DNA of 64,000 nt from Ferrovibrio terrae (GCF_007197755.1 NZ_CP041636.1:2206001-2270000), one strand, 5' to 3'; shown: positions 9,056 to 19,085, numbered from the stretch's first letter. Notes: generated by a model not told the origin, from the letters alone. Made by a program: numbers and translations.

Positions 9056-10609
9056 CTATTCTCCCGCGCTGCCCAGCGACGAAGGAGCTGCGCCATGCCG
9101 TATCGTCTGCGGCAGGCGGCGCAGGATGCCGAGGATGCGGCGGCTGCGCGGGATTGCCAGGAAGATGGCGAAGGCGACCGGCAGCGCAACACCCAGGCTT
9201 AGCGCGAGGCCTGCCAGCGGCTCGGCGGCGACCAGCCAACCGGTATGGCGCAACGCCGCGACGCTGCCAGCCACCGCAGCAGCCGTGGCCAACGACGGCA
9301 GCAAAGCGGCGGCCAGGTCGCGGCGATTGACGGGTCCCTGGCGGCCGCCGATCCAGATTGCCAGCGGCAGGCGCAACGTCAGGTTGGCCACCGCATAGGC
9401 CACGGCGATACCGACCGCACCGAAGGACAGACCGGCGAGGATGGCGGTAGCCACGGCGGCGGTGTCGGCAAGGCCGGCGCGCAGCATATCGCCCGAACGG
9501 TTCTGGCTCAGATAGAGCAGCGCGACGGCCATGGTGGCGGGCAGGGTGATCGCCGCCACCGAGAAGCTGGCGACGAAAGGTGCCGCGTCATGCCATTGCG
9601 GCCCGAACAGAAGGCCCACGACCCAGTCGGCGGTGACCGCGGCCAATGCTGCCGGCGGCATCGTCACCATGGCGAATTTCTCGAAGACCAGCAGGAAGGC
9701 ATGGCGGTAACGCTCTGGCTGGCTTTCCAGGCGGCTGAGCGCCGGCATCGCCACGGCATAGAGCGGCGCATTGAGATTGTTCAGCGGTACCAGCACCAGC
9801 TTGGCGGCGCGTTCGTAGAAGCCGAGTACGACCGGACCCCACAGCGCACCGATCAACACCTGGTCCAGGCTGCGCGCGGCGGCGGCCAGCAGGTTGAAGC
9901 CGGTGTAGGAGCCTCCGAAGCGCAGCATGTCGGCGATCTCGGCATCGCGCGTCGGCAGGCCGGGGCGCCAGGGGCAGAGCGCCCAGGTGGCGACCAGCGT
10001 GATGGCGGGCCCGGCGACGCGCTGCACCACCAGTGCCCAGTAACCGGCACCTTTCAGGGCGCAGATCACGGCCAGCGCCAGTGCCAGCAGTTCGGCGCCC
10101 GTTTCGATGACGGCAATCATCGTGAAGCGCATCTGGCGGCGCAGCAGCGCCCAGTGCTGGATCGTCAATCCGCTGACGACAAAACCGAGCCCCAGCCAGC
10201 GCGTGATGGAAGTGAGTTCAGGCTCGCCGTAGAAGCCGGCGATGACCGGCGCGGCCAGCAGCAGCGCCAGCGCCAGCAGGCAGCCAAAACCGGCATTGAT
10301 CCAGAACAGCGTCGAAACCTGCTGCTGGGTGATCACCGGGCGCTGGATGGTGGCGGCCGACAGGCCGAGTTCCTTGATCAGGTCGAGCAGGATGGAGAGC
10401 GCCGCGATCATCGCAACCAGGCCGAAGGCATGCGGCGTGAGCATGCGGGCGAGCAGGATGGTGCCGCCGAACTGGGCCGTAAAGCGGACGGCCTGACTGC
10501 CGAAAGCAATCAGGCCGCCACGCAGGCTGCGTCGGGTCAGATCCTGCTGCAGATGCTCGGTCGACAGCGGATCGTAGGACCCAGTCTTCGATTGATGACC
10601 TGGGCTCAA
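9056..10609 (-). CDS. Wzx/WzxC-type lipid-linked oligosaccharide flippase
   Basis: A 517-residue membrane protein of the MATE/PST superfamily with about 12-14 helices. The N-terminus (LRGGLIAFGSQAVRFTAQFG, then ILLARMLTPHAFGLVAMIAA) matches the start of WzxC-like exporters, and SLDQVLIGALWGPVVLGFYERAAKL is typical of the middle helices. It would flip completed lipid-linked repeat units to the periplasm for polymerisation. It overlaps the upstream fcl gene by four bases and is the last gene of the minus-strand half of the locus, converging on the beta-helix gene with a 16-bp gap. Confidence 0.88.
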   Translation of the reverse strand: MSPGHQSKTGSYDPLSTEHLQQDLTRRSLRGGLIAFGSQAVRFTAQFGGTILLARMLTPHAFGLVAMIAALSILLDLIKELGLSAATIQRPVITQQQVSTLFWINAGFGCLLALALLLAAPVIAGFYGEPELTSITRWLGLGFVVSGLTIQHWALLRRQMRFTMIAVIETGAELLALALAVICALKGAGYWALVVQRVAGPAITLVATWALCPWRPGLPTRDAEIADMLRFGGSYTGFNLLAAAARSLDQVLIGALWGPVVLGFYERAAKLVLVPLNNLNAPLYAVAMPALSRLESQPERYRHAFLLVFEKFAMVTMPPAALAAVTADWVVGLLFGPQWHDAAPFVASFSVAAITLPATMAVALLYLSQNRSGDMLRAGLADTAAVATAILAGLSFGAVGIAVAYAVANLTLRLPLAIWIGGRQGPVNRRDLAAALLPSLATAAAVAGSVAALRHTGWLVAAEPLAGLALSLGVALPVAFAIFLAIPRSRRILGILRRLPQTIRHGAAPSSLGSAGE

Positions 10610-11574
10610 GCGATCGCCCGCTGCTCGGCCAGATGGTGGTTCACATACCAGCGATAGGTCTGCTCCAGGCCAGTCTGCAGGCTGGTACCGGCCTGCCAGC
10701 CCATGGCGCGCAACCGCTCGACGTCCATCACTTTGCGCGGCGTGCCATCCGGCTTGCTGGTATCGAAAGTCAGCCGACCCTTGAAGCCGATCACCTGCGT
10801 CATCAGTTCGGCAAGGTCGCGGATGGTGATCTCGTCGCCGGTACCGAGGTTGACATGTTCGGCGCCGGAATAGTGCTTCAGGATATGCACGATCCCGTCG
10901 GCGGCATCGTCGACATAAAGGAATTCACGCAGCACACGGCCGCTGCCCCAGACATCGACAGTCTCCGCAGCGCTTTCCTTCGCTCGGTGAATCTTCGACA
11001 TCAGGGCTGGAATCACATGCCCCTGCATGACGTCGAAATTGTCACCCGGGCCATAGAGGTTTGTCGGCATCGCCGAGATGTAGTCGCAGTCATACTGCTT
11101 ACGATAGGCTTGGCAGAGCTTGATGCCAGCAATCTTGGCGATGGCATACCATTCGTTGGTCGGCTCCAGCGGCCCGGTCAGCAAAGCGGATTCCGGGATC
11201 GGCTGCGGCGCCAGGCGCGGATAGATGCAGGACGAACCGAGGAAGATCAGCTTCTCGACACGGCTTTGCCGTGCCGCCTCGATGATATTCGCCTCAATCA
11301 TCAGGTTGTCGTAGAGGAATTCGGCTGGCCGGGTGTCGTTGGCATGAATGCCGCCGACCCGCGCTGCCGCTACGACGACCGCCTGCGGACGTGCGTCGCG
11401 CATCCACTGACTCACCTGAGCCGGCTGGCGCAGATCGACATGCTGGCGCGGTGCGGTGAGGATCTCGCAATCCTCATACTGCAGTCGCCGCACCACGGCG
11501 GAGCCGACGAGGCCGCGGTGACCCGCGACCCAGACGCGCTTGCCGGCGAGTGGATAAAGCATGGTCTCAGGCAT
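10606..11574 (-). CDS. fcl: GDP-L-fucose synthase
   Basis: A 322-residue NADP-dependent epimerase/reductase of the extended SDR family. It converts the 4-keto-6-deoxy-mannose product of Gmd to GDP-L-fucose in the cytoplasm. The nucleotide-binding motif [16 protein letters not shown] is at residues 15-30. The catalytic region reads [11 protein letters not shown] and [19 protein letters not shown], with the YxxxK pair. [12 protein letters not shown] is diagnostic of Fcl/WcaG. Together with gmd, which overlaps it by eight bases, it shows that GDP-L-fucose (or a close 6-deoxyhexose) is supplied to the exopolysaccharide. Confidence 0.95.
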   Translation of the reverse strand: MPETMLYPLAGKRVWVAGHRGLVGSAVVRRLQYEDCEILTAPRQHVDLRQPAQVSQWMRDARPQAVVVAAARVGGIHANDTRPAEFLYDNLMIEANIIEAARQSRVEKLIFLGSSCIYPRLAPQPIPESALLTGPLEPTNEWYAIAKIAGIKLCQAYRKQYDCDYISAMPTNLYGPGDNFDVMQGHVIPALMSKIHRAKESAAETVDVWGSGRVLREFLYVDDAADGIVHILKHYSGAEHVNLGTGDEITIRDLAELMTQVIGFKGRLTFDTSKPDGTPRKVMDVERLRAMGWQAGTSLQTGLEQTYRWYVNHHLAEQRAIA

Positions 11575-12643
11575 AGGTCATCGCTCCGGCGTCGGCGTGA
11601 TTCTGTTTCAGCGCGGCAAGGTCGGCATCAACCATTTCCGTCACCAGCTGTTCGAAGCTGGTCTTGTGCTGCCACCCCATCTGGCGCCAAGCTTTTTCCG
11701 GGCTGCCATGCAGGTAATCGACTTCGGTCGGGCGGTAATATTCCGGATCGACCGCGACGAGGATGTCGCCGGTCTTGCCGCAATAGCCCTTCTCATCCGA
11801 ACCCTTGCCATCCCACTGGATTTGGCGGCCGATGCGCTTGAAGGCCAGTTCGGTGAATTCGCGCACACTGTGCACTTCGCCGGTGGCCAGTACGTAGTCG
11901 TCCGGATTGTCCTGCTGCAGGATCATCCACATGCCTTCGACATAGTCGCGGGCATGGCCCCAGTCGCGCTGGGCGTCGATGTTTCCGAGATAGAGCCGCT
12001 TTTGCAGGCCGTGCTCAATGGCGGCCACGGCGCGGGCGATTTTGCGGGTCACGAAGGTTTCGCCACGGATCGGGCTCTCATGGTTGAACAGGATGCCGTT
12101 CGAGGCATGCATCTTGTAGGCCTCGCGGTAGTTCACCGTGATCCAGTAGGCATAGAGCTTCGCCACTGCATAGGGGCTGCGCGGATAGAAGGGTGTGGTC
12201 TCGCGCTGCGGGATTTCCTGCACCTTGCCGTAGAGCTCGGAGGTCGAAGCCTGGTAGAAGCGGACTTTCTCCTCCATTTTCAGGATGCGAATGGCCTCCA
12301 GCAGGCGCAGCGTGCCCATCGCATCGGTATTCGCCGTATATTCCGGCGTTTCGAAGCTGACCTGCACATGGCTCTGCGCCGCGAGATTGTAAATCTCATC
12401 CGGCTGGGTTTCCTGGATCAGGCGGATCAGGTTCGACGAATCCGTCATGTCGCCGTAATGCAGGAAAAAGCGCACATCCTCTTCGTGTCGGTCCTTGTAG
12501 AGGTGATCGACACGGCGGGTGTTGATTGAGGACGAGCGGCGCTTGATGCCGTGGACCGTATAGCCCTTGGCAAGCAGCAGCTCGGAAAGATAGGCACCGT
12601 CCTGGCCGGTCGCGCCGGTAATCAGGGCTGTCTTGTTGGACAT
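11567..12643 (-). CDS. gmd: GDP-mannose 4,6-dehydratase
   Basis: A 358-residue SDR enzyme that turns GDP-D-mannose into GDP-4-keto-6-deoxy-D-mannose, the first step of GDP-fucose synthesis. The N-terminus [19 protein letters not shown] with [18 protein letters not shown] is characteristic. The catalytic segment is [20 protein letters not shown] and [12 protein letters not shown], and the [16 protein letters not shown] block is conserved. The start at 12643 is preceded by AAGGAAA at good spacing; the longer frame to 12745 adds 34 unconserved residues. It is cotranscribed with fcl and the flippase on the minus strand. Confidence 0.96.
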   Translation of the reverse strand: MSNKTALITGATGQDGAYLSELLLAKGYTVHGIKRRSSSINTRRVDHLYKDRHEEDVRFFLHYGDMTDSSNLIRLIQETQPDEIYNLAAQSHVQVSFETPEYTANTDAMGTLRLLEAIRILKMEEKVRFYQASTSELYGKVQEIPQRETTPFYPRSPYAVAKLYAYWITVNYREAYKMHASNGILFNHESPIRGETFVTRKIARAVAAIEHGLQKRLYLGNIDAQRDWGHARDYVEGMWMILQQDNPDDYVLATGEVHSVREFTELAFKRIGRQIQWDGKGSDEKGYCGKTGDILVAVDPEYYRPTEVDYLHGSPEKAWRQMGWQHKTSFEQLVTEMVDADLAALKQNHADAGAMTYA

Positions 12644-12689
12644 TGTCGGGTTTCCTTTTTGCTTAGTCGGGGAGGGGTATGTTTGGGTA

Positions 12690-13898
12690 TCAGCCGAAGG
12701 CGATGCGGTTGGCCACTGCATCCCAGGAATAGGTCTGCAGCACATGTTGCTGACCGCTCCAGCCCATCTCGGTCAGACGCTGCGGGTCGGACAGGGCATC
12801 GAGAATGGTCGATGCCAGTGCCTGTGGCGTGGCTGCTTCGACCAGAAAGCCGTGCTGACCATTCTCGATGATTTCCGGCAGGCCGTTGCGGTGGAGACCG
12901 ATGACCGGTGTGCGCGACAGCATTGCCTCAAGATAGACCTGGCCCCAAGGGTCGTTCAGCATCGGCTGCACCAGCAGGGTTGAGACCCGATAGAGCCGTT
13001 GCAGTTCGCGCCAGGGCAGATGCGGATGAAAATGGATGCCGGGATGTGTTGCCACATGGTTGGCGCTGGATGGGTCGCCGACGATATTGAGCAGCAGGTC
13101 CGGTCGCTGCCGTTGCGCAATGCGGAAGGCATCGACCAGCAAGTTGCCACCCTTGGCCGCAAAAAGGTGCTTGGCAACGAACAGCAGATGCGGCCGGCTG
13201 TAATCCTTGGGCTGGTCGTAGGGTTCGATCTGGCCCATGCCCGAGCCAACCGCGGTCACCTTTTCCGGTGGCAGGCCGTAATGGGCGATCATGTGATCGC
13301 GCACGTAGTGGCCGAAGGTGAAGACATGCTCCACGCTGTCCAACGCGGCACGCTCGGTCTTTTCGAAATTTTCGACGGCGCGCCGGCTGTAATCCGAAAG
13401 GTCGGGTCGGTGCGCCAGCGACAGCGCCCAAGTCTGATCGCAATACAGGTAATGTTTCACGCCGTCTTCGCGATCGACTGGCGGCAGGTCCAGCGTGCCG
13501 GTGTGGATGATATGGCGGATGCGGCGACGGCGTGCCGTCTCGGCTAACCGCTCGGCAGCCTTGCGGCGTGCCGATGGCAACCGCAGCACGGCCTCGCTGC
13601 TATGTGGCCGGCCGTAGCCGGTCATCACGTAATGCAAGGCGAGCAGGCCGCGCTCGCCGCGTGTACCGCCGGAATGGATGCCTTCCACGGCAATACCAAG
13701 TTTTTGCAGGCATGAGGCGACGCTGTAGGGCGCAGCCGACCAGGTGCGGCGATCCATCGGGTCGCCGAAGATGCTGCTGACCGCAACCCGCTCGAAGCGG
13801 CGGTGCGGTGTCGCATAGGCATGCGAGTGTGAAGCGTGTTGGGCGGCAATTGCTGTCACGTGTAAATCCTGATTCGCAAACGGATCGAACAGATGCAT
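12690..13898 (-). CDS. Glycosyltransferase family 4
   Basis: A 402-residue GT-B enzyme. The donor-binding half carries [20 protein letters not shown] (the family's GRL...KG-like strand-helix) and an EX7E-type motif in [20 protein letters not shown] followed by [13 protein letters not shown]. This predicts a retaining transferase that adds a sugar to the lipid-linked repeat unit in the cytoplasm. The ATG at 13898 is preferred; the frame can be extended to a TTG at 13958, but neither has a strong ribosome binding site. It lies upstream of gmd on the same strand with a 46-bp gap and is divergent from the next transferase. Confidence 0.85.
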   Translation of the reverse strand: MHLFDPFANQDLHVTAIAAQHASHSHAYATPHRRFERVAVSSIFGDPMDRRTWSAAPYSVASCLQKLGIAVEGIHSGGTRGERGLLALHYVMTGYGRPHSSEAVLRLPSARRKAAERLAETARRRRIRHIIHTGTLDLPPVDREDGVKHYLYCDQTWALSLAHRPDLSDYSRRAVENFEKTERAALDSVEHVFTFGHYVRDHMIAHYGLPPEKVTAVGSGMGQIEPYDQPKDYSRPHLLFVAKHLFAAKGGNLLVDAFRIAQRQRPDLLLNIVGDPSSANHVATHPGIHFHPHLPWRELQRLYRVSTLLVQPMLNDPWGQVYLEAMLSRTPVIGLHRNGLPEIIENGQHGFLVEAATPQALASTILDALSDPQRLTEMGWSGQQHVLQTYSWDAVANRIAFG

Positions 13899-13963
13899 CG
13901 AAGCGGACAGACCGGCCAATCTCCAGTGATCAACCTGTGACCGCCCTGTGCAGTGCAAAACGC

Positions 13964-13982
13964 GTAAAAATCTGGATTTTAC
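13964..13982. promoter_or_regulatory. Near-palindrome in divergent intergenic region (candidate operator)
   Basis: GTAAAA and TTTTAC flank a 7-base centre in the AT-rich gap between two divergent glycosyltransferase genes (13899-14122). A second perfect 12-base palindrome, GTGCCGCGGCAC, lies at 14008-14019. Position and symmetry suggest a regulator binding region for the exopolysaccharide operons. No regulator gene is present nearby, and both could be chance. Confidence 0.35.
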
Positions 13983-14122
13983 AGGTGGTTACATACAGTC
14001 GTTACGGGTGCCGCGGCACAGATTGATCACACCCCAGAACACATGCCGCAACCTAGCATCGCGCAGGATTCACCAGCGCGAAGTCAGCCACGATTTCGCC
14101 ATGCTTTATCGCGCGGACCCGT

Positions 14123-15316
14123 ATGCATCATCCGGTCAAACAGAAACGAACGGCAGTTTTCTTCGCCCCCGACATCAGCGACGTCAGTACCGTGAAGCGT
14201 GCCGAGGCCTTTCTCGCTCATGGTTACCAGCTGCAGGTCTTCGGTTTCCGGCGTGACAATTACAACCGTGATTTTGAACCCGCCTGGCCCTATACGCCGC
14301 TGGGCCGGACGCAGGATCGCCGGTATGGTCGCCGGATCGCAGCCTTGCTGGGCGCGATCCCGCGCGTGATTGCCAAGCATCGTGCGCTCCGCCGCGCTGC
14401 TTTCTATTACGCACGGAATATCGACCAACTGTTGCTCGCCCTGCTGGCGCGTGTGATCGGCCGCCGTCCGGCACGGATGATCTACGAGGTGCTGGACGTA
14501 CAACCGGCTTTTGTCGGGGCCGGCTGGAAGGCGCGTCTGCTGCGACGGGTCGAGCGTCTCGCCCTGCGCCATGTCGATCTGCTGGTAGTGTCATCGCCCG
14601 GTTTTCTGCGGCATTATTTCCAGCCGCTGCAGGGCTATCGCAAACCGTGGTTCCTGCTGGAAAACAAATTGCCCGCGGATTTTACCGCGATCACCGGCGC
14701 GGCGCGGGGCAGTGGCGGCCGGCAGGCGCGCCAGCACGCCTATCGCTGGGTAGTGGGTTATTGCGGCCTGATTCGTGGCCAGGAAACGCTCGACCTGATC
14801 CTGCGGCTTGCCCAACGACTGCAGGGTCTGGTGCTGTTCAAATTTCGCGGCATCTTCACCACGGTGGATCGGCAGGCTTTTGCCGAAGCCATCGCAGGCC
14901 TCGACAATGTGGTCTACGAGGGCGACTACGTGAATCCGCGCGATCTCGAGAATATCTACAGCGACCTCGATTTCGCCTGGGCCATTGATCTGGAGCATCG
15001 CGCGCATAATTCACGCTGGCTGTTGCCCTGCCGCTACTACGAGGCCGGTTATTTCGGTGTGCCTTGCCTGACAGTGGGAGATTTCGAGGTCGGCCGTCTG
15101 GTGCGCGAGCGCCGCATCGGCTGGAATTTCTGCGAGCCTTACGAGGATGAACTGGTCCGCTTCTTCATGACGCTGACCGACACCGAATATCAGGACACCC
15201 GGCGCCGCCTGCTGGCGTTGCCGGACAGCGATTTCGTCGCCGGCGCGGATACCAGCGAACTGATCAGTCTGATCGACCGGCCCGAGACGCCCCAGAGGGC
15301 AACCCAGGGCGCCTGA
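14123..15316 (+). CDS. Glycosyltransferase (diverged GT-B type)
   Basis: A 397-residue cytoplasmic protein. The N-terminal domain starts VFFAPDISDVSTVKRAEAFL, with FFAPD and KRAEAFLAHG resembling the acceptor-side domain of a transferase family found in succinoglycan-type loci. The central segment AYRWVVGYCGLIRGQETLDL marks the start of the donor-binding half, followed by LPCRYYEAGYFGVPCLTVGD in the usual position of the donor loop. It probably adds one sugar of the repeat unit. The canonical EX7E motif is not obvious, so the subfamily is unsure. It is transcribed away from the gmd cluster and converges on the FkbM-type methyltransferase. Confidence 0.72.
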   Translation: MHHPVKQKRTAVFFAPDISDVSTVKRAEAFLAHGYQLQVFGFRRDNYNRDFEPAWPYTPLGRTQDRRYGRRIAALLGAIPRVIAKHRALRRAAFYYARNIDQLLLALLARVIGRRPARMIYEVLDVQPAFVGAGWKARLLRRVERLALRHVDLLVVSSPGFLRHYFQPLQGYRKPWFLLENKLPADFTAITGAARGSGGRQARQHAYRWVVGYCGLIRGQETLDLILRLAQRLQGLVLFKFRGIFTTVDRQAFAEAIAGLDNVVYEGDYVNPRDLENIYSDLDFAWAIDLEHRAHNSRWLLPCRYYEAGYFGVPCLTVGDFEVGRLVRERRIGWNFCEPYEDELVRFFMTLTDTEYQDTRRRLLALPDSDFVAGADTSELISLIDRPETPQRATQGA

Positions 15317-15333
15317 AGCCGGCCAATCGTGGC

Positions 15334-16110
15334 CTAGTGCCTGGGCGCAGCGGCCGACTCCGCGATGGCGCGGTTCACCATCACGCAATCGAATTCGATC
15401 AGGCGCATGCCCGGATCGCGGCTGATCGGATACAGGCCCGAGATATCGAAGCCACGCTCGTTGAGGAAGCGGATCGTATCCATGTAACCCGGCATGCCTT
15501 CATAGATGTTGATGATCGAGGCTTCGGTCTGCATGGCGACGACATTGCGTAGCGTGGTTGCGGCACCCTGCACGACTTCCAGGTCAAAGCCCTGCGTGTC
15601 GAGCTTCAGGTAGGGCCTGCGGAATCCCAGCCGCTGCTGCAGTACCGGAAACACTTCGTCCAGTGGGTAAACGGCCACCGTCTCGACATGCTCGGGTTCG
15701 TTCAGGCCATCGAAATCCGGTACGCCGGAATTGTCCGGCGTCAGGAACGAGCTGAACTGGTCGGATTTCATCACATGGATCGGGAGGCTGCTGCGGCTGC
15801 TGCCCAGCGCATGGCCGACGATCTCCCAGCGCGGATCTTCGGCGGCGCGCTGCTGCAGGATCGTCACATTCCGGCTGACCGGCTCGAATGACACAATGGT
15901 GCCAAGGAAGCCGACCTTGTCGCGCAGGAAGTCGTGATATTGACCGACATTGGCGCCGACATCGAAGACGCAGTCGATCTGCAGGAAGCGGAACAGCTGT
16001 CCGAGATGAATGGCGAAATCGCGGTCCTTCATATCGCGGAGCGGCACGATGTCGTAGCCAAGCGCGCGCGAGGTGTTGCGGATCCAGGTTTTCAGGGGGC
16101 GAAGCATCAT
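15334..16110 (-). CDS. FkbM-family methyltransferase
   Basis: A 258-residue SAM-dependent methyltransferase. Motif I is CVFDVGANVGQYHDFLR (about residues 46-62), then GTIVSFEPVSRNVTIL, and PYLKLDTQGFDLEVVQGA, which is typical of the FkbM family. Members commonly O-methylate sugars of surface polysaccharides, so it probably modifies the product of this locus. The frame also has an ATG at 16188; the extra 26 residues look unconserved and the paired ATGs at 16110/16107 are preferred, although no strong ribosome binding site is visible for either choice. Confidence 0.85.
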   Translation of the reverse strand: MMLRPLKTWIRNTSRALGYDIVPLRDMKDRDFAIHLGQLFRFLQIDCVFDVGANVGQYHDFLRDKVGFLGTIVSFEPVSRNVTILQQRAAEDPRWEIVGHALGSSRSSLPIHVMKSDQFSSFLTPDNSGVPDFDGLNEPEHVETVAVYPLDEVFPVLQQRLGFRRPYLKLDTQGFDLEVVQGAATTLRNVVAMQTEASIINIYEGMPGYMDTIRFLNERGFDISGLYPISRDPGMRLIEFDCVMVNRAIAESAAAPRH

Positions 16111-16274
16111 GGGCAATGTGGCTCGGGTTGGATGAATGGGTTGAAAACGCCAGTCTGGCCTGCCGGTATCTGAAGCAGAAGTGACCATTGGGTGGCAGGT
16201 CCGCTGCCGGTCAGGCTTGGTTGCGGCAGTGATTGGCGGTATACGGAGCAGCCTTTTCTTGGAACCCCCGCCCC

Positions 16275-17477
16275 ATGTCCGCCCCGCCGGTTCGCATCCA
16301 GCCCTCCGTTTTCATTCTGGTCGCCATGTCGGCGCTCGGGCCGCTGGCGCTCAACATCTTCCTGCCCTCGATGCCGGGTCTGGCGAAGGAACTCAGCGTC
16401 GATTACGGCACGGTCCAGCTTACGCTCACCTTATTCCTGGTCGGCCTCGGTATGGCGCAGCTCATCTATGGCCCGATCAGCGACCGCTGGGGCCGCCGGC
16501 CGGTGCTGCTCTGGGGACTGGGCATCTACTGTGTTGGCAGCATCGCCTGTGCGCTGGCACCGTCGATTTTCTGGCTGATGCTGGGCCGCGGCCTGCAGGC
16601 GATCGGCGGCTGTGCCGGGTTGGTACTGGGGCGCGCCATCGTCCGCGATCTGTACGAACGCGATCGTGCCGCCGCCATGATTGGCTATGTCACCATGGCG
16701 ATGTCGCTGGCGCCGATGCTGTCGCCAGCGCTTGGAGGCTATCTCGATACGCTGTTCGGCTGGCGCACCAGCTTCGCGTTTTGCAGTCTGGCCGGCGTCG
16801 CCATCTTTGTCTGGGTCAGCCTGACCCTGCCGGAAACGCTGGCGCAGCGCGGACTTGGCGAGGGTGCCGGGGCATTGTTGCGCGGTTATGGCGAGCTGCT
16901 GCGCTCGCCGGTTTTTTGCGGCTATGTGCTGCAGACCGCGTTCACCTCAGGTGTATTCTTTGCCTTCATCGCCGGCGCGCCGTTCGTCGTCGTCACGGTG
17001 ATGGGTCATCCGGCTTCCGACTATGGCCTGTGGTTCATCGTGGTATCGCTCGGTTATCTCACGGGTAACTTCTTCACCGGGCGTTTCGCTGTGCGGCTTG
17101 GCGTCGATCGCATGCTGGCTTGCGGTGCCATAGTGCAGCTCTTTGGGACCGGCGCGCTGGCGCTGACCAGCTGGCTCGGCGCGCTCAGCCTGCCGGGCAT
17201 TTTCCTGCCGATGACGGTGGTGGCGCTGTCGAATGGCCTGGTGCTGCCCAACGGCATCGCCGGCGCGATCTCGGTCAATCCGCGGATGGCGGGCGCCGCC
17301 GCCGGCCTGTCCGGCGCGCTGCAGATGACGACCGGTGCCATTGCCGCGATGCTTGTCGGCAACGGCCAGGATCATGATCCGAGCCAGTATCCGATGATCT
17401 GGACGATGCTGGGCTGCGGTATTCTCTCGCTACTGGTTTTCGTACTGGCCGCGAAATTCCGCACCAGCCGCCCCTGA
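16275..17477 (+). CDS. Bcr/CflA-family drug resistance MFS transporter
   Basis: A 400-residue inner-membrane proton antiporter with about 12 helices. It has LNIFLPSMPGLAKEL in helix 1, the MFS loop 2-3 motif GPISDRWGRRPVLLWG, and in helix 4-5 GLVLGRAIVRDL and LAPMLSPALGGYLDTLFGWR, all typical of Bcr/CflA. Substrates are unknown; relatives export bicyclomycin, chloramphenicol or cysteine-like compounds. The start chosen (16275) removes 14 residues that do not look like helix 1. A paralogue of the same family lies at 49293-50498. Confidence 0.9.
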   Translation: MSAPPVRIQPSVFILVAMSALGPLALNIFLPSMPGLAKELSVDYGTVQLTLTLFLVGLGMAQLIYGPISDRWGRRPVLLWGLGIYCVGSIACALAPSIFWLMLGRGLQAIGGCAGLVLGRAIVRDLYERDRAAAMIGYVTMAMSLAPMLSPALGGYLDTLFGWRTSFAFCSLAGVAIFVWVSLTLPETLAQRGLGEGAGALLRGYGELLRSPVFCGYVLQTAFTSGVFFAFIAGAPFVVVTVMGHPASDYGLWFIVVSLGYLTGNFFTGRFAVRLGVDRMLACGAIVQLFGTGALALTSWLGALSLPGIFLPMTVVALSNGLVLPNGIAGAISVNPRMAGAAAGLSGALQMTTGAIAAMLVGNGQDHDPSQYPMIWTMLGCGILSLLVFVLAAKFRTSRP

Positions 17478-17552
17478 ATCGACACTGCGTCCGGCCATGG
17501 ATGCGATAAACCCGCATGGTTCGCGGCTCCGAATCGCCCGGGAGTGCGAGAA

Positions 17553-17576
17553 TCCGCATGCCTAGCGGTTTTTTTC
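17553..17576 (+). terminator. Weak candidate terminator after the MFS gene
   Basis: A short 4-bp stem (CCGC/GCGG, 7-base loop) followed directly by seven T residues, about 75 bp after the transporter stop. The stem is short, so termination efficiency is doubtful. A second hairpin, TCGGGA-6-TCCCGA, lies further on in the leader of the HU gene (about 17621-17640). Confidence 0.35.
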
Positions 17577-17681
17577 ACATTCACCGATGGGCAAAACCCG
17601 GAGGCGGTGCTATGGAGGATTCGGGAACCAACTCCCGATTCGTTCAAAAACCAATATCTGACGCACTCTGAGGAGAGAACC

Positions 17682-17987
17682 ATGGCTAAAGCAGCCGCCG
17701 CCGCTAAGACGGTTACCGTGACAGCGAAGCAGATCGCCCAGGCACTGGCCGAGAAGCATGAGCTGCAGAAGAAGTCGACCATTGCGCTGTTCGACGATTT
17801 CTTCGCGGCGATCACCAAGTCGCTGAAGAAGGGCGAGCGCGTCCGCATGGGCGATATCGGCATCCTCCAGGTCCGCAAGCGCGCTGCCCGCATGGGCCGC
17901 AATCCGCAGACCGGCGAGCCGATCAAGATCAAGGCCTCCAAGAAGGTTGCCTTCCGCGCCTCCAAGGTGCTGAAGGAAGCGATCTGA
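17682..17987 (+). CDS. HU/IHF-family histone-like DNA-binding protein
   Basis: A 102-codon gene for a small nucleoid protein that bends DNA as a dimer. The residues FDDFFAAITKSLKKGERVRM and GDIGILQVRKRAARMGRNPQ match the HU dimerisation core and the flexible beta-arm with RMGRNPQTGEPI. The N-terminus has an unusual Ala/Lys-rich lead (MAKAAAAAKTVTVTAK) and the C-terminus ends in a Lys-rich helix. The ATG at 17682 follows AGGAGAG, and a strong terminator follows the stop, so it is probably transcribed alone. It differs enough from canonical 90-residue HU that it may be a second, accessory HU. Confidence 0.93.
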   Translation: MAKAAAAAKTVTVTAKQIAQALAEKHELQKKSTIALFDDFFAAITKSLKKGERVRMGDIGILQVRKRAARMGRNPQTGEPIKIKASKKVAFRASKVLKEAI

Positions 17988-18013
17988 TCTCTCCCGCAAG
18001 GGTGAAATGATCG

Positions 18014-18046
18014 AAGGGCCTGCCGCACGGCAGGCCCTTTTTCTTT
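18014..18046 (+). terminator. Intrinsic terminator of the HU-like gene
   Basis: A stem GGGCCTGCC / GGCAGGCCC with a GCAC loop, flanked by AA/TT pairs and followed by TTTTTCTTT, beginning 27 bases after the HU stop codon. It is a textbook Rho-independent terminator. Confidence 0.9.
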
Positions 18047-18183
18047 GCCTGCAGCATGTCTGGCAGCGCTGTAACCGAACCGTCATCTGGGTCATGGAAA
18101 ATTCACGGGACACCGTGATTTAAGCGATTCATCTTCCCGGCCAACGATTTGCACTTCCCCGCGATTCGTCGAGCAGGTCACCG

Positions 18184-19041
18184 ATGAACATGGCGCTGAT
18201 GCCGGCCCATTACCGCACCATCTGGATTTCCGACATTCATCTCGGAACCCGTGGCTGCAAGGCCGACCTGCTGCTCGAATTCCTGAAACACACCGAATCC
18301 GACACGCTCTACCTAGTCGGTGACATCGTCGACGGCTGGCGGTTGAAACGATCGTGGTACTGGAACCAGAGCCATAACGACGTGGTGCAGAAGCTGCTGC
18401 GCAAGGCGCGCAAGGGCACCAACGTGATCTACGTGCCCGGCAATCATGACGAGGCGCTGCGCGACTTCATTGAGGGGGCGGGGCTGCAGTTCGGCGGTAT
18501 TACCGTGCAGATGGAGGCCATCCATCAAACCGCGGATGGCCGGCGTTTCCTGGTCACCCATGGCGACCATTTCGACGGCATCGTCAGTTGCGCCAAATGG
18601 CTGGCGTTGCTGGGGGATGCCGCCTATGGCTTCGCGCTCAGCCTGAATACCTGGTTCAACCAGCTGCGCCGCCGCATGGGTCTGCCATACTGGTCGCTCT
18701 CGGCCTACCTGAAACACAAGGTCAAGAACGCCGTCGCCTTCATCTCGGAATACGAGCAGGCGATTGCCGAGGAGGCGCGCCGCCGCCATGTCGATGGCGT
18801 GGTCTGCGGCCATATCCACCATGCCGAGATTCGCGACATCGACGGCATCCTCTACTGCAACGACGGCGACTGGGTGGAAAGCTGCACCGCCCTGGTCGAG
18901 CATTCCGACGGCCGGCTGGAGATCCTGCACTGGGCCTCGCTGCGCGAGGATCTGGGCCAGTTCCTGCCCGTTGCGGCCGATCATCCCGATGCGGATTACC
19001 TCCCGGTGCCGGCAGGTCCGGCCCCGGTCGTCGCTGACTGA
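18184..19041 (+). CDS. LpxH-like metallophosphoesterase (UDP-2,3-diacylglucosamine diphosphatase family)
   Basis: A 285-residue calcineurin-like phosphoesterase. The binuclear metal motifs are all present: SDIHLG (D17, H19), GDIVDGW (D47), GNHDE (N87, H88), THGDHFD and GHIHHAEI near residue 210. The Trp/Tyr-rich RSWYWNQSHNDVVQKLLRKA insert is typical of the LpxH-like branch. LpxH cleaves UDP-2,3-diacylglucosamine during lipid A synthesis. Many Alphaproteobacteria use LpxI for that step and keep this longer homologue, so the substrate here is uncertain. It stands alone, 140 bp after the HU terminator. Confidence 0.8.
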   Translation: MNMALMPAHYRTIWISDIHLGTRGCKADLLLEFLKHTESDTLYLVGDIVDGWRLKRSWYWNQSHNDVVQKLLRKARKGTNVIYVPGNHDEALRDFIEGAGLQFGGITVQMEAIHQTADGRRFLVTHGDHFDGIVSCAKWLALLGDAAYGFALSLNTWFNQLRRRMGLPYWSLSAYLKHKVKNAVAFISEYEQAIAEEARRRHVDGVVCGHIHHAEIRDIDGILYCNDGDWVESCTALVEHSDGRLEILHWASLREDLGQFLPVAADHPDADYLPVPAGPAPVVAD

Positions 19042-19085
19042 CGCCCCGGTTGGCCTCAGGCGGACCGCCACAACCTTGCCGATGA

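Noticed and set aside
9245-10657. 470-codon plus-strand open frame
   Set aside because: Antisense to the Wzx-type flippase; composition (Gln/Arg/Gly/His-rich) and lack of domains mark it as a shadow.
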